Below are positions 17,043 to 25,404 of a DNA stretch of 64,000 bases, piece by piece. This DNA comes from CAYQQQ01 sp964420125 (GTDB lineage: Bacteria; Actinomycetota; Acidimicrobiia; Acidimicrobiales; Microtrichaceae): assembly GCA_964420125.1 (NCBI GenBank), contig CAYQQQ010000013.1, forward strand, positions 1-64,000, given 5' to 3'. Position numbers and translations under genes: made by a program. Positions within the stretch are counted from its first letter, which is position 1. Every line of letters starts with the position of its first letter. A model generated the notes under the pieces. It had not been told where the DNA came from and made no database searches. It worked only from the letters and a program-made list of their open reading frames with translations.

Positions 17043-17825
17043 ATGAACGTCGTCGTGTGCGTGAAGCAGATCCCCGACCCGGCGGACCCCGGTGCGCTGG
17101 ATCCCAACACCAAGACCCTCAAGCGGGACGTGAAGCTCATCCTGGACGAGTCCGACTCCTATGGCGTCGAGATGGCTCTCCAGCTGGTGGACGCCGCCGG
17201 TGGCGGCGAGGTCACGCTCGTCTCGATGGCCCCCAACAACGAGGTGGGCGGTCTGCGGACCGCGCTGGCCATGGGCGCAGCCAAGGCTGTGCTCGTGAGC
17301 GACCCCGTGCTGGCCGGTTCCGACGCCCTGAGCACGGCCAAGGTGCTCGCAAAGGCGATCGGCCGGGCGGGCGACGCCGACCTGGTCATCACCGCCACGG
17401 AGTCCTCCGACGGCTACACGGGGACCGTGCCCGAGCAGCTCGCCGAGCTGCTGTCGCTGCCGTCCATCACCTTCGCCAAGTCGATCGCCGTCGATGGCGG
17501 CACCGTGAAGGTGCAGCGCCAGACCGAGGCGGGCTACGACGACGTGGAGTCGCCCATCCCGGCGGTGGTCTCGGTGACCGCCGGCGTGGTGGAGCCCCGC
17601 TACCCGTCTTTCAAGGGCATCATGGCCGCCAAGTCGAAGCCGGTCGACGAGGTCACGGTGGCCGATCTCGGCCTCGACGCCGGTGAGGTCGGATGGTCCG
17701 GCGCACGCCAGGAGATCGTCGAGATCGCCGAGGCCGAGGCCCGCCAGGCGGGCACGATCATCGAGGACGACGGCGAGGGCTTCGCCAAGATCGTCGACTT
17801 CCTCGCCGAGCTGAAGGTCATCTGA
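17043..17825 (+). CDS. etfB: Electron transfer flavoprotein, beta subunit
   Basis: A 260-residue EtfB/FixA. It begins MNVVVCVKQIPDPADPGALD and carries the AMP-binding region (SDPVLAGSDALSTAKVLAKAI and VITATESSDGYTGTVPEQLAELL). The protein pairs with EtfA to take electrons from acyl-CoA dehydrogenases and pass them to the quinone pool through ETF-quinone oxidoreductase. ATG 17043 is the family start. It is followed by etfA 38 bases later. An acyl-CoA dehydrogenase that could feed it is at 34276. Confidence 0.93.
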   Translation: MNVVVCVKQIPDPADPGALDPNTKTLKRDVKLILDESDSYGVEMALQLVDAAGGGEVTLVSMAPNNEVGGLRTALAMGAAKAVLVSDPVLAGSDALSTAKVLAKAIGRAGDADLVITATESSDGYTGTVPEQLAELLSLPSITFAKSIAVDGGTVKVQRQTEAGYDDVESPIPAVVSVTAGVVEPRYPSFKGIMAAKSKPVDEVTVADLGLDAGEVGWSGARQEIVEIAEAEARQAGTIIEDDGEGFAKIVDFLAELKVI

Positions 17826-17863
17826 GGCCCCGGGCCCTCGACCGAGAGAGAAGGACGCAGACA

Positions 17864-18829
17864 ATGGCACTTTCCAAGATCTGGGTGTACGCCGAGGCCA
17901 CCGACGCCAAGGTGAGCACCACGACCCTCGAGATGCTGGCCAAGGCCACCGAGCTGGCCGACACCGTCGAGTGCATCACCGCCGCCGGTGGGGACGTAGC
18001 GGCCGAGCTTGGCGCCAACGGCGCCTCGAAGGTCTTCACCATCGGGGGCACCGAGGGCAAGCTGGTCGGTCCGATCGCGGCCTCGGCCATCGCAGCAGTG
18101 CTCCAGGGCGGCGACGCCCCGGATGCCATCCTCCTGGCCACCAGCTACGAAGGCCGCGACGTGGCGGGCCGGCTGTCGGTGAAGCTCGATGCACCGGTCA
18201 TCACCAACGTCGTGGACCTCGTCGAGCGCGACGGCGGCCTGGCCGGCGTCGAGCCCATCTTCGGCGGCACCACCAACGTCACGACCCGGTTCACCACCGA
18301 CAAGGTGGGCATCTTCCTGGTCCGCCCGAAGTCCTTCGCCGCCGCGGAGGCGCCCTCGGGTGCCGCGGCGCCCACCGAGGAGCTGGCCGCAGGCGACGTC
18401 GGAGCGACCGGGGCCGCAGTGGTCACCAACCGCTTCGTGGAGGAGAAGACCGGCCCGTCGCTCGACGACGCGGCGGTGGTCGTCGCCGGCGGCCGTGGCA
18501 TCGGGGAGAAGGACCGCTACGAGATGGTGGAGACGCTCGCCAAGCTGCTGGGTGCAGCACCGGGGGCCAGCCGGGCCATCGTGGATGCGGGATGGGTGCC
18601 CTACTCCTACCAGGTGGGCCAGACCGGCAAGGTGGTGAAGCCCAACGTGTACATCGCCGCGGGCATCTCCGGTGCGACCCAGCACCTCGTCGGCATGAAG
18701 GGCTCCAAGAACATCATCGCCATCAACAAGGACGCCGAGGCCCCGATCTTCTCGGTCGCCGACCTGGGCATCGTGGGCGACGTGCACAAGGTGCTCCCCG
18801 CGCTCATCGAGGCGCTGCAGAACCGCTGA
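17864..18829 (+). CDS. etfA: Electron transfer flavoprotein, alpha subunit
   Basis: A 321-residue EtfA/FixB. The N-terminal domain starts MALSKIWVYAEATDAKVSTTT. The C-terminal FAD domain has VVVAGGRGIGEKDRYEMVETLA, then SRAIVDAGWVPYSYQVGQTGKVVKPNVYIA and GISGATQHLVGMKGSKNIIAINKD, which is the standard FAD-binding block. A GAGAGAGAAGGA ribosome site lies about 10 bases before ATG 17864. The strong hairpin at 18852 ends the operon. Confidence 0.93.
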   Translation: MALSKIWVYAEATDAKVSTTTLEMLAKATELADTVECITAAGGDVAAELGANGASKVFTIGGTEGKLVGPIAASAIAAVLQGGDAPDAILLATSYEGRDVAGRLSVKLDAPVITNVVDLVERDGGLAGVEPIFGGTTNVTTRFTTDKVGIFLVRPKSFAAAEAPSGAAAPTEELAAGDVGATGAAVVTNRFVEEKTGPSLDDAAVVVAGGRGIGEKDRYEMVETLAKLLGAAPGASRAIVDAGWVPYSYQVGQTGKVVKPNVYIAAGISGATQHLVGMKGSKNIIAINKDAEAPIFSVADLGIVGDVHKVLPALIEALQNR

Positions 18830-18851
18830 CGCACGTCCTCTCTGGGACACA

Positions 18852-18884
18852 GACGACGGCCCCGCCTGGTGCGGGGCCGTCGTC
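18852..18884 (+). terminator. Strong hairpin terminator after etfA
   Basis: The left arm GACGACGGCCCCGC (18852-18865), loop CTGGT and right arm GCGGGGCCGTCGTC (18871-18884) form a perfect 14-bp stem, 22 bases after the etfA stop. There is no strong U run (GCGTGTGG follows), as is common in high-GC Actinobacteria. It separates etfBA from the nos region. Confidence 0.75.
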
Positions 18885-19134
18885 GCGTGTGGTGCCGGCC
18901 GGCCGACGGGAGCGGCGCCCGTCGTCGCCACGTCGCTCGTGGTTCCCCGGGTTCGGCCACGTTCGCTGGTATCCTGAGTTGTCTCTCAAAGTGATGCCGG
19001 GTTCACAATTTTAGATGGAACCCAGCAGATAATCAGCGCGAAGGATGGACGGCCCGTGTCCTTGCGGCAATAATGATTGCGTCGCCCAGAGGCCGGGAGC
19101 TCCCCGTGTGAGCCTCGGGGCGGTGAGGGAAGCA
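18885..19134. other. Non-coding interval upstream of the nos cluster
   Basis: No gene is supported here. The part from about 18970 to 19080 is clearly AT-richer than the rest of the window and is the likely nos promoter region. It holds an imperfectly spaced inverted repeat, GGGTTC (18999-19004) and GAACCC (19018-19023), separated by 13 AT-rich bases. I looked for an FNR/CRP-type TTGAT-N4-ATCAA site and did not find one. Confidence 0.5.
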
Positions 19135-19307
19135 TGAACCGTTCGCACAGGCGCTTCGCCCAACCCAGGTGGTCGGTGACCGGCTCCGGACACCTCGGTG
19201 ACGGCTCGGGTGCCTGCGTGGCGGTTCGACGGTGCGCGCGTCGGCGCCCGCACCGTGCTCCCGCCCCGAGCGGGTGGTTCCGACCACCCACGACCGTTTG
19301 GTGGTGA
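19135..19307 (+). CDS. Possible 57-residue leader ORF before nosZ
   Basis: An ATG at 19135, preceded by GTGAGGGA, opens a frame of 57 codons ending in TGA at 19305-19307, four bases before the nosZ ATG. The product would be MNRSHRRFAQPRW followed by an Arg/Pro/Trp-rich sequence with two cysteines. Most third positions are G or C, but that is weak evidence in such GC-rich DNA. It does not resemble a known protein. It could be a coupled leader peptide or chance open frame. A 7-bp hairpin (19272-19289) lies within its end. Confidence 0.2.
19272..19289 (+). promoter_or_regulatory. Hairpin just upstream of the nosZ start
   Basis: GGGTGGT (19272-19278), loop TCCG and ACCACCC (19283-19289) form a perfect 7-bp stem 22 bases before the nosZ ATG. 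It could influence ribosome loading or mRNA stability. The nosZ ribosome site itself is weak (GGTGGTGA at about 19300). Confidence 0.3.
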
Positions 19308-19311
19308 TTGG

Positions 19312-21357
19312 ATGACACGGAAGAAGAAGAAGAACACCCTCGGCCGGGTGCTGCTGCTGGTGGTATCGAGCCTGGCGGTGCTGGGTCTGATCGCCGCAGC
19401 GTGCTCGGGCGACGACGAGGGCGGCGGCGGCGCCGACCTCGGCGGGTCTGCCGAGGACATCGCCAAGGAGCGAGGTCTGAGCGAGGAGGACGTGACCGCC
19501 GCGCTGATGACCTACCAGCCCAGCGGCCAGTACGACTCGCACATCATGTTCGCCTCCGGAGGCCACAGCGGCCAGATGCACGTGATCGGCATCCCCTCGA
19601 TGCGCATCCTCAAAAACATCGCGGTGTTCACCCCCGAGCCGTGGCAGGGCTACGGCTACGGCGAGGAGGGCCAGATGGAGATGCTGGCCGCTGGCAACTA
19701 CGACGGCCAGGAGCTGACCTGGGGCGACACCCACCACCCGGCGCTGTCGGAGACCGAGGGCAAGTACGACGGGCAGTTCCTGTTCATCAACGACAAGGCC
19801 AACGCCCGCCAGGCGGTGCTGAACCTCAAGGACTTCGAGACCAAGCAGATCGTCAAGAACCCGCTGGTCACCAGCGACCACGGCGGCTCCTTCGTCACCC
19901 CCGACACCGAGTGGGTGGTCGAGGGGGGCCAGTACGCGCAGCCCCTCGGCGGCGAGTGGGCACCGATCTCCGAGTACGACGAGAAGTACCGGGGGATGAT
20001 CACGTTCTGGAAGTTCGATCGCGAGGCCGGCAAGATCGACCCCACGCAGTCCTTCGCCATGGAGCTGCCGCCGTACTGGCAGGACCTCTGCGACGCCGGC
20101 AAGCTCGACTCCGCCGGCTGGGTGGTGTGCAACTCGTTCAACACCGAGCTGGCCACCGGCAAGGCCCCCGACGGCTCCGGTGAGTACTTCGAGGCCGGCG
20201 CCAGCGCCAACGACAAGGACTTCCTCCACGTCATCAACCTCAACAAGGCCGCCGAGGTGTACCAGGCCGGCAAGGCCCAGGACGTCGCCGGCTTCCCGGT
20301 GATCCCCCTGCAGTCGGCCATCGACGAGGGCCTGCTGTACATGGTGCCCGAGCCCAAGAGCCCCCACGGGGCGGACGTCACCCCCGACGGCAAGTACGTG
20401 GTCGTGGGCGGCAAGCTCGACCCGCACGTGTCGATCTACTCCTGGAAGAAGATGTTCGCCGCCATCGAGGGCGGCGAGTTCGCCGAGACCGACACCTACG
20501 GCGTGCCGGTCATCGACTTCGACACCGCCCTCGAGGCGCAGGTGGAGCTCGGCCTGGGGCCGCTGCACACCCAGTTCGACAACCAGGGCTACGCCTACAC
20601 CAGCCTCTTCCTCGACTCGCAGGTCGTGCGCTGGCAGCTCGGCGAGGAGGGCAAGCCCGACACCTGGAAGCGGGTGTCCGACGTCGACGTGCAGTACAAC
20701 ATCGGCCACCTCGCGGCGGCCGAGGGCGACACCGTGGAGCCCAGCGGCAAGTACCTCGTTGCGCTGAACAAGTGGTCCATCGACCGCTTCAACAACGTCG
20801 GGCCGCTGCTGCCCCAGAACCTGCAGCTGGTGGACATCAGCGGCAAGGGCGACAGCATGCGGGTGCTCTACGACCTGCCCCTCGGCATCGGCGAGCCCCA
20901 CTACGCGGTGATCATCCCCGCCGACAAGCTGGAGCCCTACGAGGTGTACCCGGAGGTCGGGTTCAACCCGAGCACGATGTCGGTGGACCCCGAGGCCCCC
21001 AACGTCGGCGAGGACGGGACGTGCACCAACTGCGGGGTCACCCGTGACGGCAACAACGTGACGGTCAACATGACCCTGATCCGCAGCCACTTCGAACCCG
21101 AGCAGGTGGAGATCAGGGAGGGCGACAACGTCACCTGGAACCTCACCAACCTCGAGACGGCGAGGGATGCCACCCACGCCTTCAACATCGCCGGCTACAA
21201 CATCAACGGCAGCTTGGAGCCGGGGGAGACCTCCACCTTCAAGTTCACCGCCAACAAGCCGGGGGTGTTCTCCTACTACTGCATGGAGTTCTGCTCGGCG
21301 CTGCACCTCGAGATGACCGGCTACATGACGGTCCAGCCCTCGGGGGCGTCGGGCTGA
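19312..21357 (+). CDS. nosZ: Nitrous oxide reductase, clade II, predicted lipoprotein
   Basis: A 681-residue NosZ, which reduces N2O to N2 outside the cytoplasmic membrane. All seven CuZ histidines are present: H141/H142 (GDTHHP), H190 (SDHGGSF), H352 (SPHGAD), H419 (PLHTQFD), H466 (IGHLAA) and H530 (EPHYAV). The CuA cupredoxin domain has H622, C657, C661, H665 and M668 (CMEFCSALHLEM). The N-terminus is MTRKKKKNTLGR, a hydrophobic stretch and C31 in LIAAACSGDD. It is therefore a Sec-type signal, probably lipid-anchored, with no twin-arginine motif, which places it in clade II. An extra CTNC (about residue 570) lies between the two domains. The nosB, D, F, Y and L genes follow. Confidence 0.95.
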   Translation: MTRKKKKNTLGRVLLLVVSSLAVLGLIAAACSGDDEGGGGADLGGSAEDIAKERGLSEEDVTAALMTYQPSGQYDSHIMFASGGHSGQMHVIGIPSMRILKNIAVFTPEPWQGYGYGEEGQMEMLAAGNYDGQELTWGDTHHPALSETEGKYDGQFLFINDKANARQAVLNLKDFETKQIVKNPLVTSDHGGSFVTPDTEWVVEGGQYAQPLGGEWAPISEYDEKYRGMITFWKFDREAGKIDPTQSFAMELPPYWQDLCDAGKLDSAGWVVCNSFNTELATGKAPDGSGEYFEAGASANDKDFLHVINLNKAAEVYQAGKAQDVAGFPVIPLQSAIDEGLLYMVPEPKSPHGADVTPDGKYVVVGGKLDPHVSIYSWKKMFAAIEGGEFAETDTYGVPVIDFDTALEAQVELGLGPLHTQFDNQGYAYTSLFLDSQVVRWQLGEEGKPDTWKRVSDVDVQYNIGHLAAAEGDTVEPSGKYLVALNKWSIDRFNNVGPLLPQNLQLVDISGKGDSMRVLYDLPLGIGEPHYAVIIPADKLEPYEVYPEVGFNPSTMSVDPEAPNVGEDGTCTNCGVTRDGNNVTVNMTLIRSHFEPEQVEIREGDNVTWNLTNLETARDATHAFNIAGYNINGSLEPGETSTFKFTANKPGVFSYYCMEFCSALHLEMTGYMTVQPSGASG

Positions 21358-21469
21358 CCCACCCCTCCCACGCCACGACTGCGGGCGGGAGCCGGCACTG
21401 CGCCGACTCCCGCCCGCAGCGGTGGGACACCTATCCTCTTGCCAGGACGAGTGACTGCGAGGCACCCCC

Positions 21470-22171
21470 ATGTCCTTCCTCGACCGTGTTCTCGGACCGA
21501 AGGTTCCGAGAGAAGAGATGCAACAGCACCAGGCGCGCTACTGGACGCCGAAGGTGCTCTTCACCGCCTCTGCGCTCCTCCTGATGGTGTCGATCCTCTT
21601 CCCCTACTGGGTGCTCGACCTGACGGCGCCGCAGTACCCCGACGGCCTGCGGGTGCAGGCGTTCGTGAACCGCCTCGAAGGCGACGTCAACGAGCTGGAG
21701 GAGCTCAACCACTACATCGGCCTGCCCTCCTTCGCGGACGGCGCCCAGCTCGAGCGCAGCGTGTCCATCGCCGGGATCATCGCCCTCGCCGGCCTCCTGC
21801 TGGCCGGCCTGTACATCCACAGCCGCTGGGTGCTCGTCTTCGCCCTGCCCGCGGTGCTGTTCCCGCTGATCTTCCTCGGCGACCTCCAGTACTGGTTGTG
21901 GCGCTACGGCCACGACCTCGACCCGCGTGCGCCGCTCACCGGCGCCGTCGGCGAGTTCACCCCACCGATCCTCGGCCCCGCCGACATCGCCAACTTCACC
22001 ACCAAGGCGCTGCCGGGGCCGGGGCTGTACATCGCGGTGCTGGCCTCCATCGTCACCGTGGTCGGGCTCTGGTACCACCGCCGCGCCTACAAGCCGCTGG
22101 TGGACGAGATCCGCTCCAAGCACGAAGCGGACGACGCCGGCGGCCCGGGCGTCGACGCCGCCACTGCATGA
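21470..22171 (+). CDS. nosB: NosB-like membrane protein
   Basis: A 233-residue protein directly after nosZ, the position taken by nosB in clade II clusters. A cytoplasmic N-terminus (MSFLDRVLGPKVPREEMQQHQARYWTP is the first part) leads to about four membrane segments: LFTASALLLMVSILFPYWVL, IAGIIALAGLLLAGLYI, WVLVFALPAVLFPLIFLG and LYIAVLASIVTVVGLWY. A loop of about 60 residues after the first segment (LTAPQYPDGLRVQAFVNRLEG) faces outward. NosB function is not settled; a role in electron supply or assembly has been suggested for the family. Its stop overlaps the nosD start as ATGA. The name rests mainly on position and topology. Confidence 0.7.
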   Translation: MSFLDRVLGPKVPREEMQQHQARYWTPKVLFTASALLLMVSILFPYWVLDLTAPQYPDGLRVQAFVNRLEGDVNELEELNHYIGLPSFADGAQLERSVSIAGIIALAGLLLAGLYIHSRWVLVFALPAVLFPLIFLGDLQYWLWRYGHDLDPRAPLTGAVGEFTPPILGPADIANFTTKALPGPGLYIAVLASIVTVVGLWYHRRAYKPLVDEIRSKHEADDAGGPGVDAATA

Positions 22172-23598
22172 CCCCCCTCCGGCGGGCGTTCCGGGGGGTC
22201 GGTGCCGTCGTCCTCCTGCTCTGCGTCGGGCTGGCATCGCCGACCGGACTCCTCTCCGGTGCGGCGGCCGCCGCCTCCGGCCCCGACCTGCAGGCTCGCA
22301 TCGACGCGGCCGATCCGGGGGCGGTGCTGGAGATCCCCGCCGGCACGTACCCCGGCGGCATCGTCATCGACAAGCCGCTCACGCTGCGGGGTCGTGGCGC
22401 TCCGGTGATCGACGCCGGCGGGAAGGGCGACGTGGTGCAGGTCATGGCCTCCGACGTCACCATCGAGGGCTTCGTGATCCGCGCCAGCGGCACGTCGGTC
22501 ACCAACGCCGACGCGGGCGTGATCGTGGGGGTCGACGACCAGCGGATCTCGGGGGTGAGGATCGCCGACAACCGCATAGAGGACGTCCTCTTCGGCGTCT
22601 CGATCGAGCGGGTGGACGACGCGGAGCTGGTGGGCAACCGGGTCGTGGGCAAGGACCTCAACCCCAGCCGCCGTGGCGACTCGATCCGCATCTTCGAGTC
22701 CACCGCGGTGCTGATCGAGGACAACCGGATCCTCGGGGGCCGGGACCTCGCGCTGTGGTACGGCGCAGACCTGGTGGTGCGGGGGAACCGCCTCGAGGAG
22801 AGCCGCTACGGGCTGCACTCGATGTACAGCCGCGACGTCCTGCTCGAGGACAACGTGTTCCGTGACAACTCGGTGGGGGCGTTCCTCATGTACGGCTCCG
22901 GTCTGCGGGTGGAGCGCAACCTGTTCGCCGACAACTTCGGCCCCAGCGGCTACGGCCTCGGCCTCAAGGACGTGGACGGCGCGGACGTGATCGGCAACCG
23001 CTTCGTGGCCAACCGGGTGGGCATCTTCAACGACAACTCGCCCACCGAGCCCGAGCCCCTCCACCACGTCACCAACAACGTGATCGCCTTCAACGAGGTC
23101 GGGGTGCTGCTGATGCCCTCGGTGCAGCGCAACATCTTCAACGACAACGCCTTCATCGACAACACCGACCAGGTGGCGCTCACCACCACTGGTCGTCTCC
23201 AGAACGACGAGTGGGCCGAGGACGGCGAGGGCAACTACTGGAGCGACTACTCGGGCTACGACGCCGATGGGGACGGGATCGGCGATCGCCGGTACAAGGT
23301 CGACGACCTCTTCTCCTCGCTGAAGGACTCGCACCCCAACCTGGTGTTCCTCACCGGGACGCCCGCTGCTCGGGCGGTCGACATGGCCGGCCGGGCGTTC
23401 CCCGACCTGCGGCCCGAGCCCAAGCTCGTGGACCCGGCGCCTCAGGTGGCCGTGCCCGGCTTCCCCCCGCTGAGCGCCGAGGACGCGCCCACCTCTCCGG
23501 AGGGGGTGCTGGCGGCGGCCGCGGCCATGTTGGTGCTGGCGGGAGCCATACTCGCCCTCACCCGCACCCGGCGAAGGGCACAGGTGGCGCCGTCGTGA
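22168..23598 (+). CDS. nosD: NosD, CuZ maturation beta-helix protein
   Basis: A 476-residue exported protein. It has a signal peptide (about residues 10-37, ending AAAASG), a right-handed parallel beta-helix of PbH1/CASH repeats through residues 45-380 (many ADNRIEDV, GNRVVG, EDNRILGG, RGNRLEES, EDNVFRDN units) and a C-terminal membrane segment LAAAAAMLVLAGAILAL with an RTRRR tail. The NYWSDYSGYDADGDGIGDR block is the standard NosD signature. With the NosFY transporter it supplies sulfur for CuZ assembly. The terminal anchor would hold it on the outer face of the membrane. It overlaps nosB by 4 bases and nosF by 4. Confidence 0.93.
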   Translation: MTPLRRAFRGVGAVVLLLCVGLASPTGLLSGAAAAASGPDLQARIDAADPGAVLEIPAGTYPGGIVIDKPLTLRGRGAPVIDAGGKGDVVQVMASDVTIEGFVIRASGTSVTNADAGVIVGVDDQRISGVRIADNRIEDVLFGVSIERVDDAELVGNRVVGKDLNPSRRGDSIRIFESTAVLIEDNRILGGRDLALWYGADLVVRGNRLEESRYGLHSMYSRDVLLEDNVFRDNSVGAFLMYGSGLRVERNLFADNFGPSGYGLGLKDVDGADVIGNRFVANRVGIFNDNSPTEPEPLHHVTNNVIAFNEVGVLLMPSVQRNIFNDNAFIDNTDQVALTTTGRLQNDEWAEDGEGNYWSDYSGYDADGDGIGDRRYKVDDLFSSLKDSHPNLVFLTGTPAARAVDMAGRAFPDLRPEPKLVDPAPQVAVPGFPPLSAEDAPTSPEGVLAAAAAMLVLAGAILALTRTRRRAQVAPS

Positions 23599-24449
23599 TC
23601 GAGCTCAAGGGACTGACCAAGCGCTACGGCGAGCTGACCGTGCTCGACGACATCTCGCTGACCGTCGCCGACGGCGAGGCCGTGGCCCTGTGGGGGCCCA
23701 ACGGCGCCGGCAAGACCACGATCGTGCGCGGCATCCTCGGGTTGATCGGCTACGACGGCACCGTCGAGATCAACGGGATCGATGCGCGCCGCCGCCCCAA
23801 GGCGGCCCGCCACCTGATCGGCCACGTGCCCCAGGAGCTCAGCTTCTACGACGACATGACCCTCGTCGACACGCTCGACTTCGTGGCGAACCTTCGGCGA
23901 CTCCCGCTGGAACAGGCGGATGCCAACCTCGAGCTGGTGCAGCTCGGGGAGCACCGCGACAAGCGCGTGCGGGAGCTCTCCGGCGGCATGAAGCAACGGC
24001 TGGGGATCGCCGCCGCGCTGCTGGGCGACCCACCGGTGCTGCTGCTCGACGAACCGACGGCCAGCCTGGACGTGGCCTCCCGCGAGCGGATGGTGGAGGT
24101 CATCGAGGGCCTGCGAACCCCGTGGCGCTCGATCGTGCTCACCTCCCACGACCTCGGGGAGGTCGGGATGCTGGTCGACCGGGTCATCGCCCTGGCCGAC
24201 GGTCGGGTCCAACAGGAGTGCCGGCCCTCGGAGCTCGCCGACCGGCTGGGCATCCGTTCGTGGTTGCACCTGATGCTCGGCGCCGCCGACGTGGAGAAGG
24301 GCCTGGCGCTGCTGGAGGACGGCGGTTTCCCCGCCCACGCCAACGGAACCGGCCTGCTGGTGGAGGTCTCCGCGCAGCGCAAGGCCGAGGCCCTCAGCAC
24401 GCTGCGCGACGGCGGCGTGGACGTACGCGACTTCGAGGTCTGGCGATGA
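23595..24449 (+). CDS. nosF: NosF, ABC transporter ATPase
   Basis: A 284-residue ABC ATPase from GTG 23595, which overlaps the nosD stop as GTGA. Walker A is GPNGAGKTT (34-42), the Q loop HVPQELSFYDDMT, the signature LSGGMKQR and Walker B LLLDEPTASLD, followed by the H loop LTSHDLGE. About 70 extra C-terminal residues end in RDFEVWR. NosF powers the NosFY transporter that works with NosD in CuZ assembly. Its last codons lie in a 17-bp tandem repeat shared with the nosY start. Confidence 0.92.
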   Translation: MIELKGLTKRYGELTVLDDISLTVADGEAVALWGPNGAGKTTIVRGILGLIGYDGTVEINGIDARRRPKAARHLIGHVPQELSFYDDMTLVDTLDFVANLRRLPLEQADANLELVQLGEHRDKRVRELSGGMKQRLGIAAALLGDPPVLLLDEPTASLDVASRERMVEVIEGLRTPWRSIVLTSHDLGEVGMLVDRVIALADGRVQQECRPSELADRLGIRSWLHLMLGAADVEKGLALLEDGGFPAHANGTGLLVEVSAQRKAEALSTLRDGGVDVRDFEVWR

Positions 24450-24468
24450 GGGAGGTCTGGCGATGAGG
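24435..24468 (+). repeat. 17-bp tandem duplication at the nosF-nosY junction
   Basis: The 17-mer GAGGTCTGGCGATGAGG occurs twice in perfect tandem, at 24435-24451 and 24452-24468. The first copy contains the nosF stop and an ATG that opens a dead 6-codon frame. The second contains the nosY start at 24463. Removing one copy would restore a 4-base ATGA overlap, as at the other junctions in this operon. The duplication also creates GAGGGAGG, a ribosome-site-like string about 8 bases before the nosY ATG. Confidence 0.85.
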
Positions 24469-25404
24469 ACGGTGCCGGAGAAGGACACGGCTCCACGCGT
24501 CGTCGAGGTCGAGACGGCGACGGCGACCGGACCGGAGTCGGCAGCTCGGAGGCGCGAGGACGTGCGCGAAGGCATCGAGGTCCGCATCGTCGGTGTGGTG
24601 GCCGGCAAGACCCTGCGCGACGCCGTGCGCGACCGCTGGTTCTGGCTGTACTGCGCCGGGTTCGCCCTCCTGGCTGCCGGCATCGCGGTGATCGCCCTGC
24701 CCGACACCGGCCTCACCGGGGAGGGCGGGTTCGGTCGCACCGCGGCGTCGCTGGTGGTGCTGGTCCAGCTCGTGGTGACGCTGATGGCCGTCATGCTGGG
24801 CGCCCGGAGCCTGGCCGGCGACCGCGAGTCGGGCAGCCTCCGCTTCCTGTTGAGCCAACCGGTGAGCCGCAGCGAGGTGCTCCTCGGGACCTACGCCGGG
24901 CTCGCCGCGGCGTTGCTCGCCGCGGTCTGCGCCGGCTTCGGCGTGGCCGGCCTGCTGAGCGTGCTGCGGTCCTCCGGCCTCGACGCCGGCACGCTGGTCG
25001 CGTTGGCAGGGCTGTCGTGGATGCTGGCGCTGGTGATGCTCGGCATCGGCATGGTGGTGAGCGTGGTCACCCGGCGGGGGAGCACCGCGCTCGGTGCCGC
25101 CCTGCTCACCTGGTTGGTGTTCGTGTTCGTGGGGGATCTCGGCCTCATGGGGACCGCAGCGTCCACCGACCTGCCGGTGGGCACGCTCTTCTTCACGGCG
25201 GTGGCCAACCCGGTGGAGGCCTTCCGCCTGACCACCGTCCTGGTGCTGGAGGGATCCCTCGACGTGCTCGGCCCGGCGGGCAGCTACGCCTACGACCGCT
25301 TCGGCGACGGGCTGTGGCGGGTGACCCTCGGGATCCTGGTCTTCTGGGTCGTGGCGCCGCTCGTGGTGGCCTGGACGCTGTTCCGTCGTCGGGTGGACCT
25401 GTGA
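24463..25404 (+). CDS. nosY: NosY, ABC-2 type permease
   Basis: A 313-residue membrane protein with an unusually long soluble N-terminus (about 60 residues rich in Glu, Thr and Ala) and six hydrophobic segments, including WLYCAGFALLAAGIAVIAL, LVVLVQLVVTLMAVMLGA, the ABC-2 pair after GSLRFLLSQPVSRSEVLLGTY, and LVFVFVGDLGLMGTAA. The DRESGSLRFLLSQPVSR block is the coupling segment typical of NosY. It is the membrane half of NosFY. Start ATG 24463 lies in the second copy of the tandem repeat; the stop overlaps nosL as GTGA. Confidence 0.9.
   Translation: MRTVPEKDTAPRVVEVETATATGPESAARRREDVREGIEVRIVGVVAGKTLRDAVRDRWFWLYCAGFALLAAGIAVIALPDTGLTGEGGFGRTAASLVVLVQLVVTLMAVMLGARSLAGDRESGSLRFLLSQPVSRSEVLLGTYAGLAAALLAAVCAGFGVAGLLSVLRSSGLDAGTLVALAGLSWMLALVMLGIGMVVSVVTRRGSTALGAALLTWLVFVFVGDLGLMGTAASTDLPVGTLFFTAVANPVEAFRLTTVLVLEGSLDVLGPAGSYAYDRFGDGLWRVTLGILVFWVVAPLVVAWTLFRRRVDL

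Noticed and set aside
18970..19080. FNR/CRP-type binding site before nosZ
   Set aside because: I looked for TTGAT-N4-ATCAA and close variants in the AT-rich zone and found none convincing.
19085..19200. Known riboswitch (cobalamin, ydaO, SAM) in the nosZ leader
   Set aside because: Some GC-rich stems are present but the conserved cores of these riboswitches are not recognisable.
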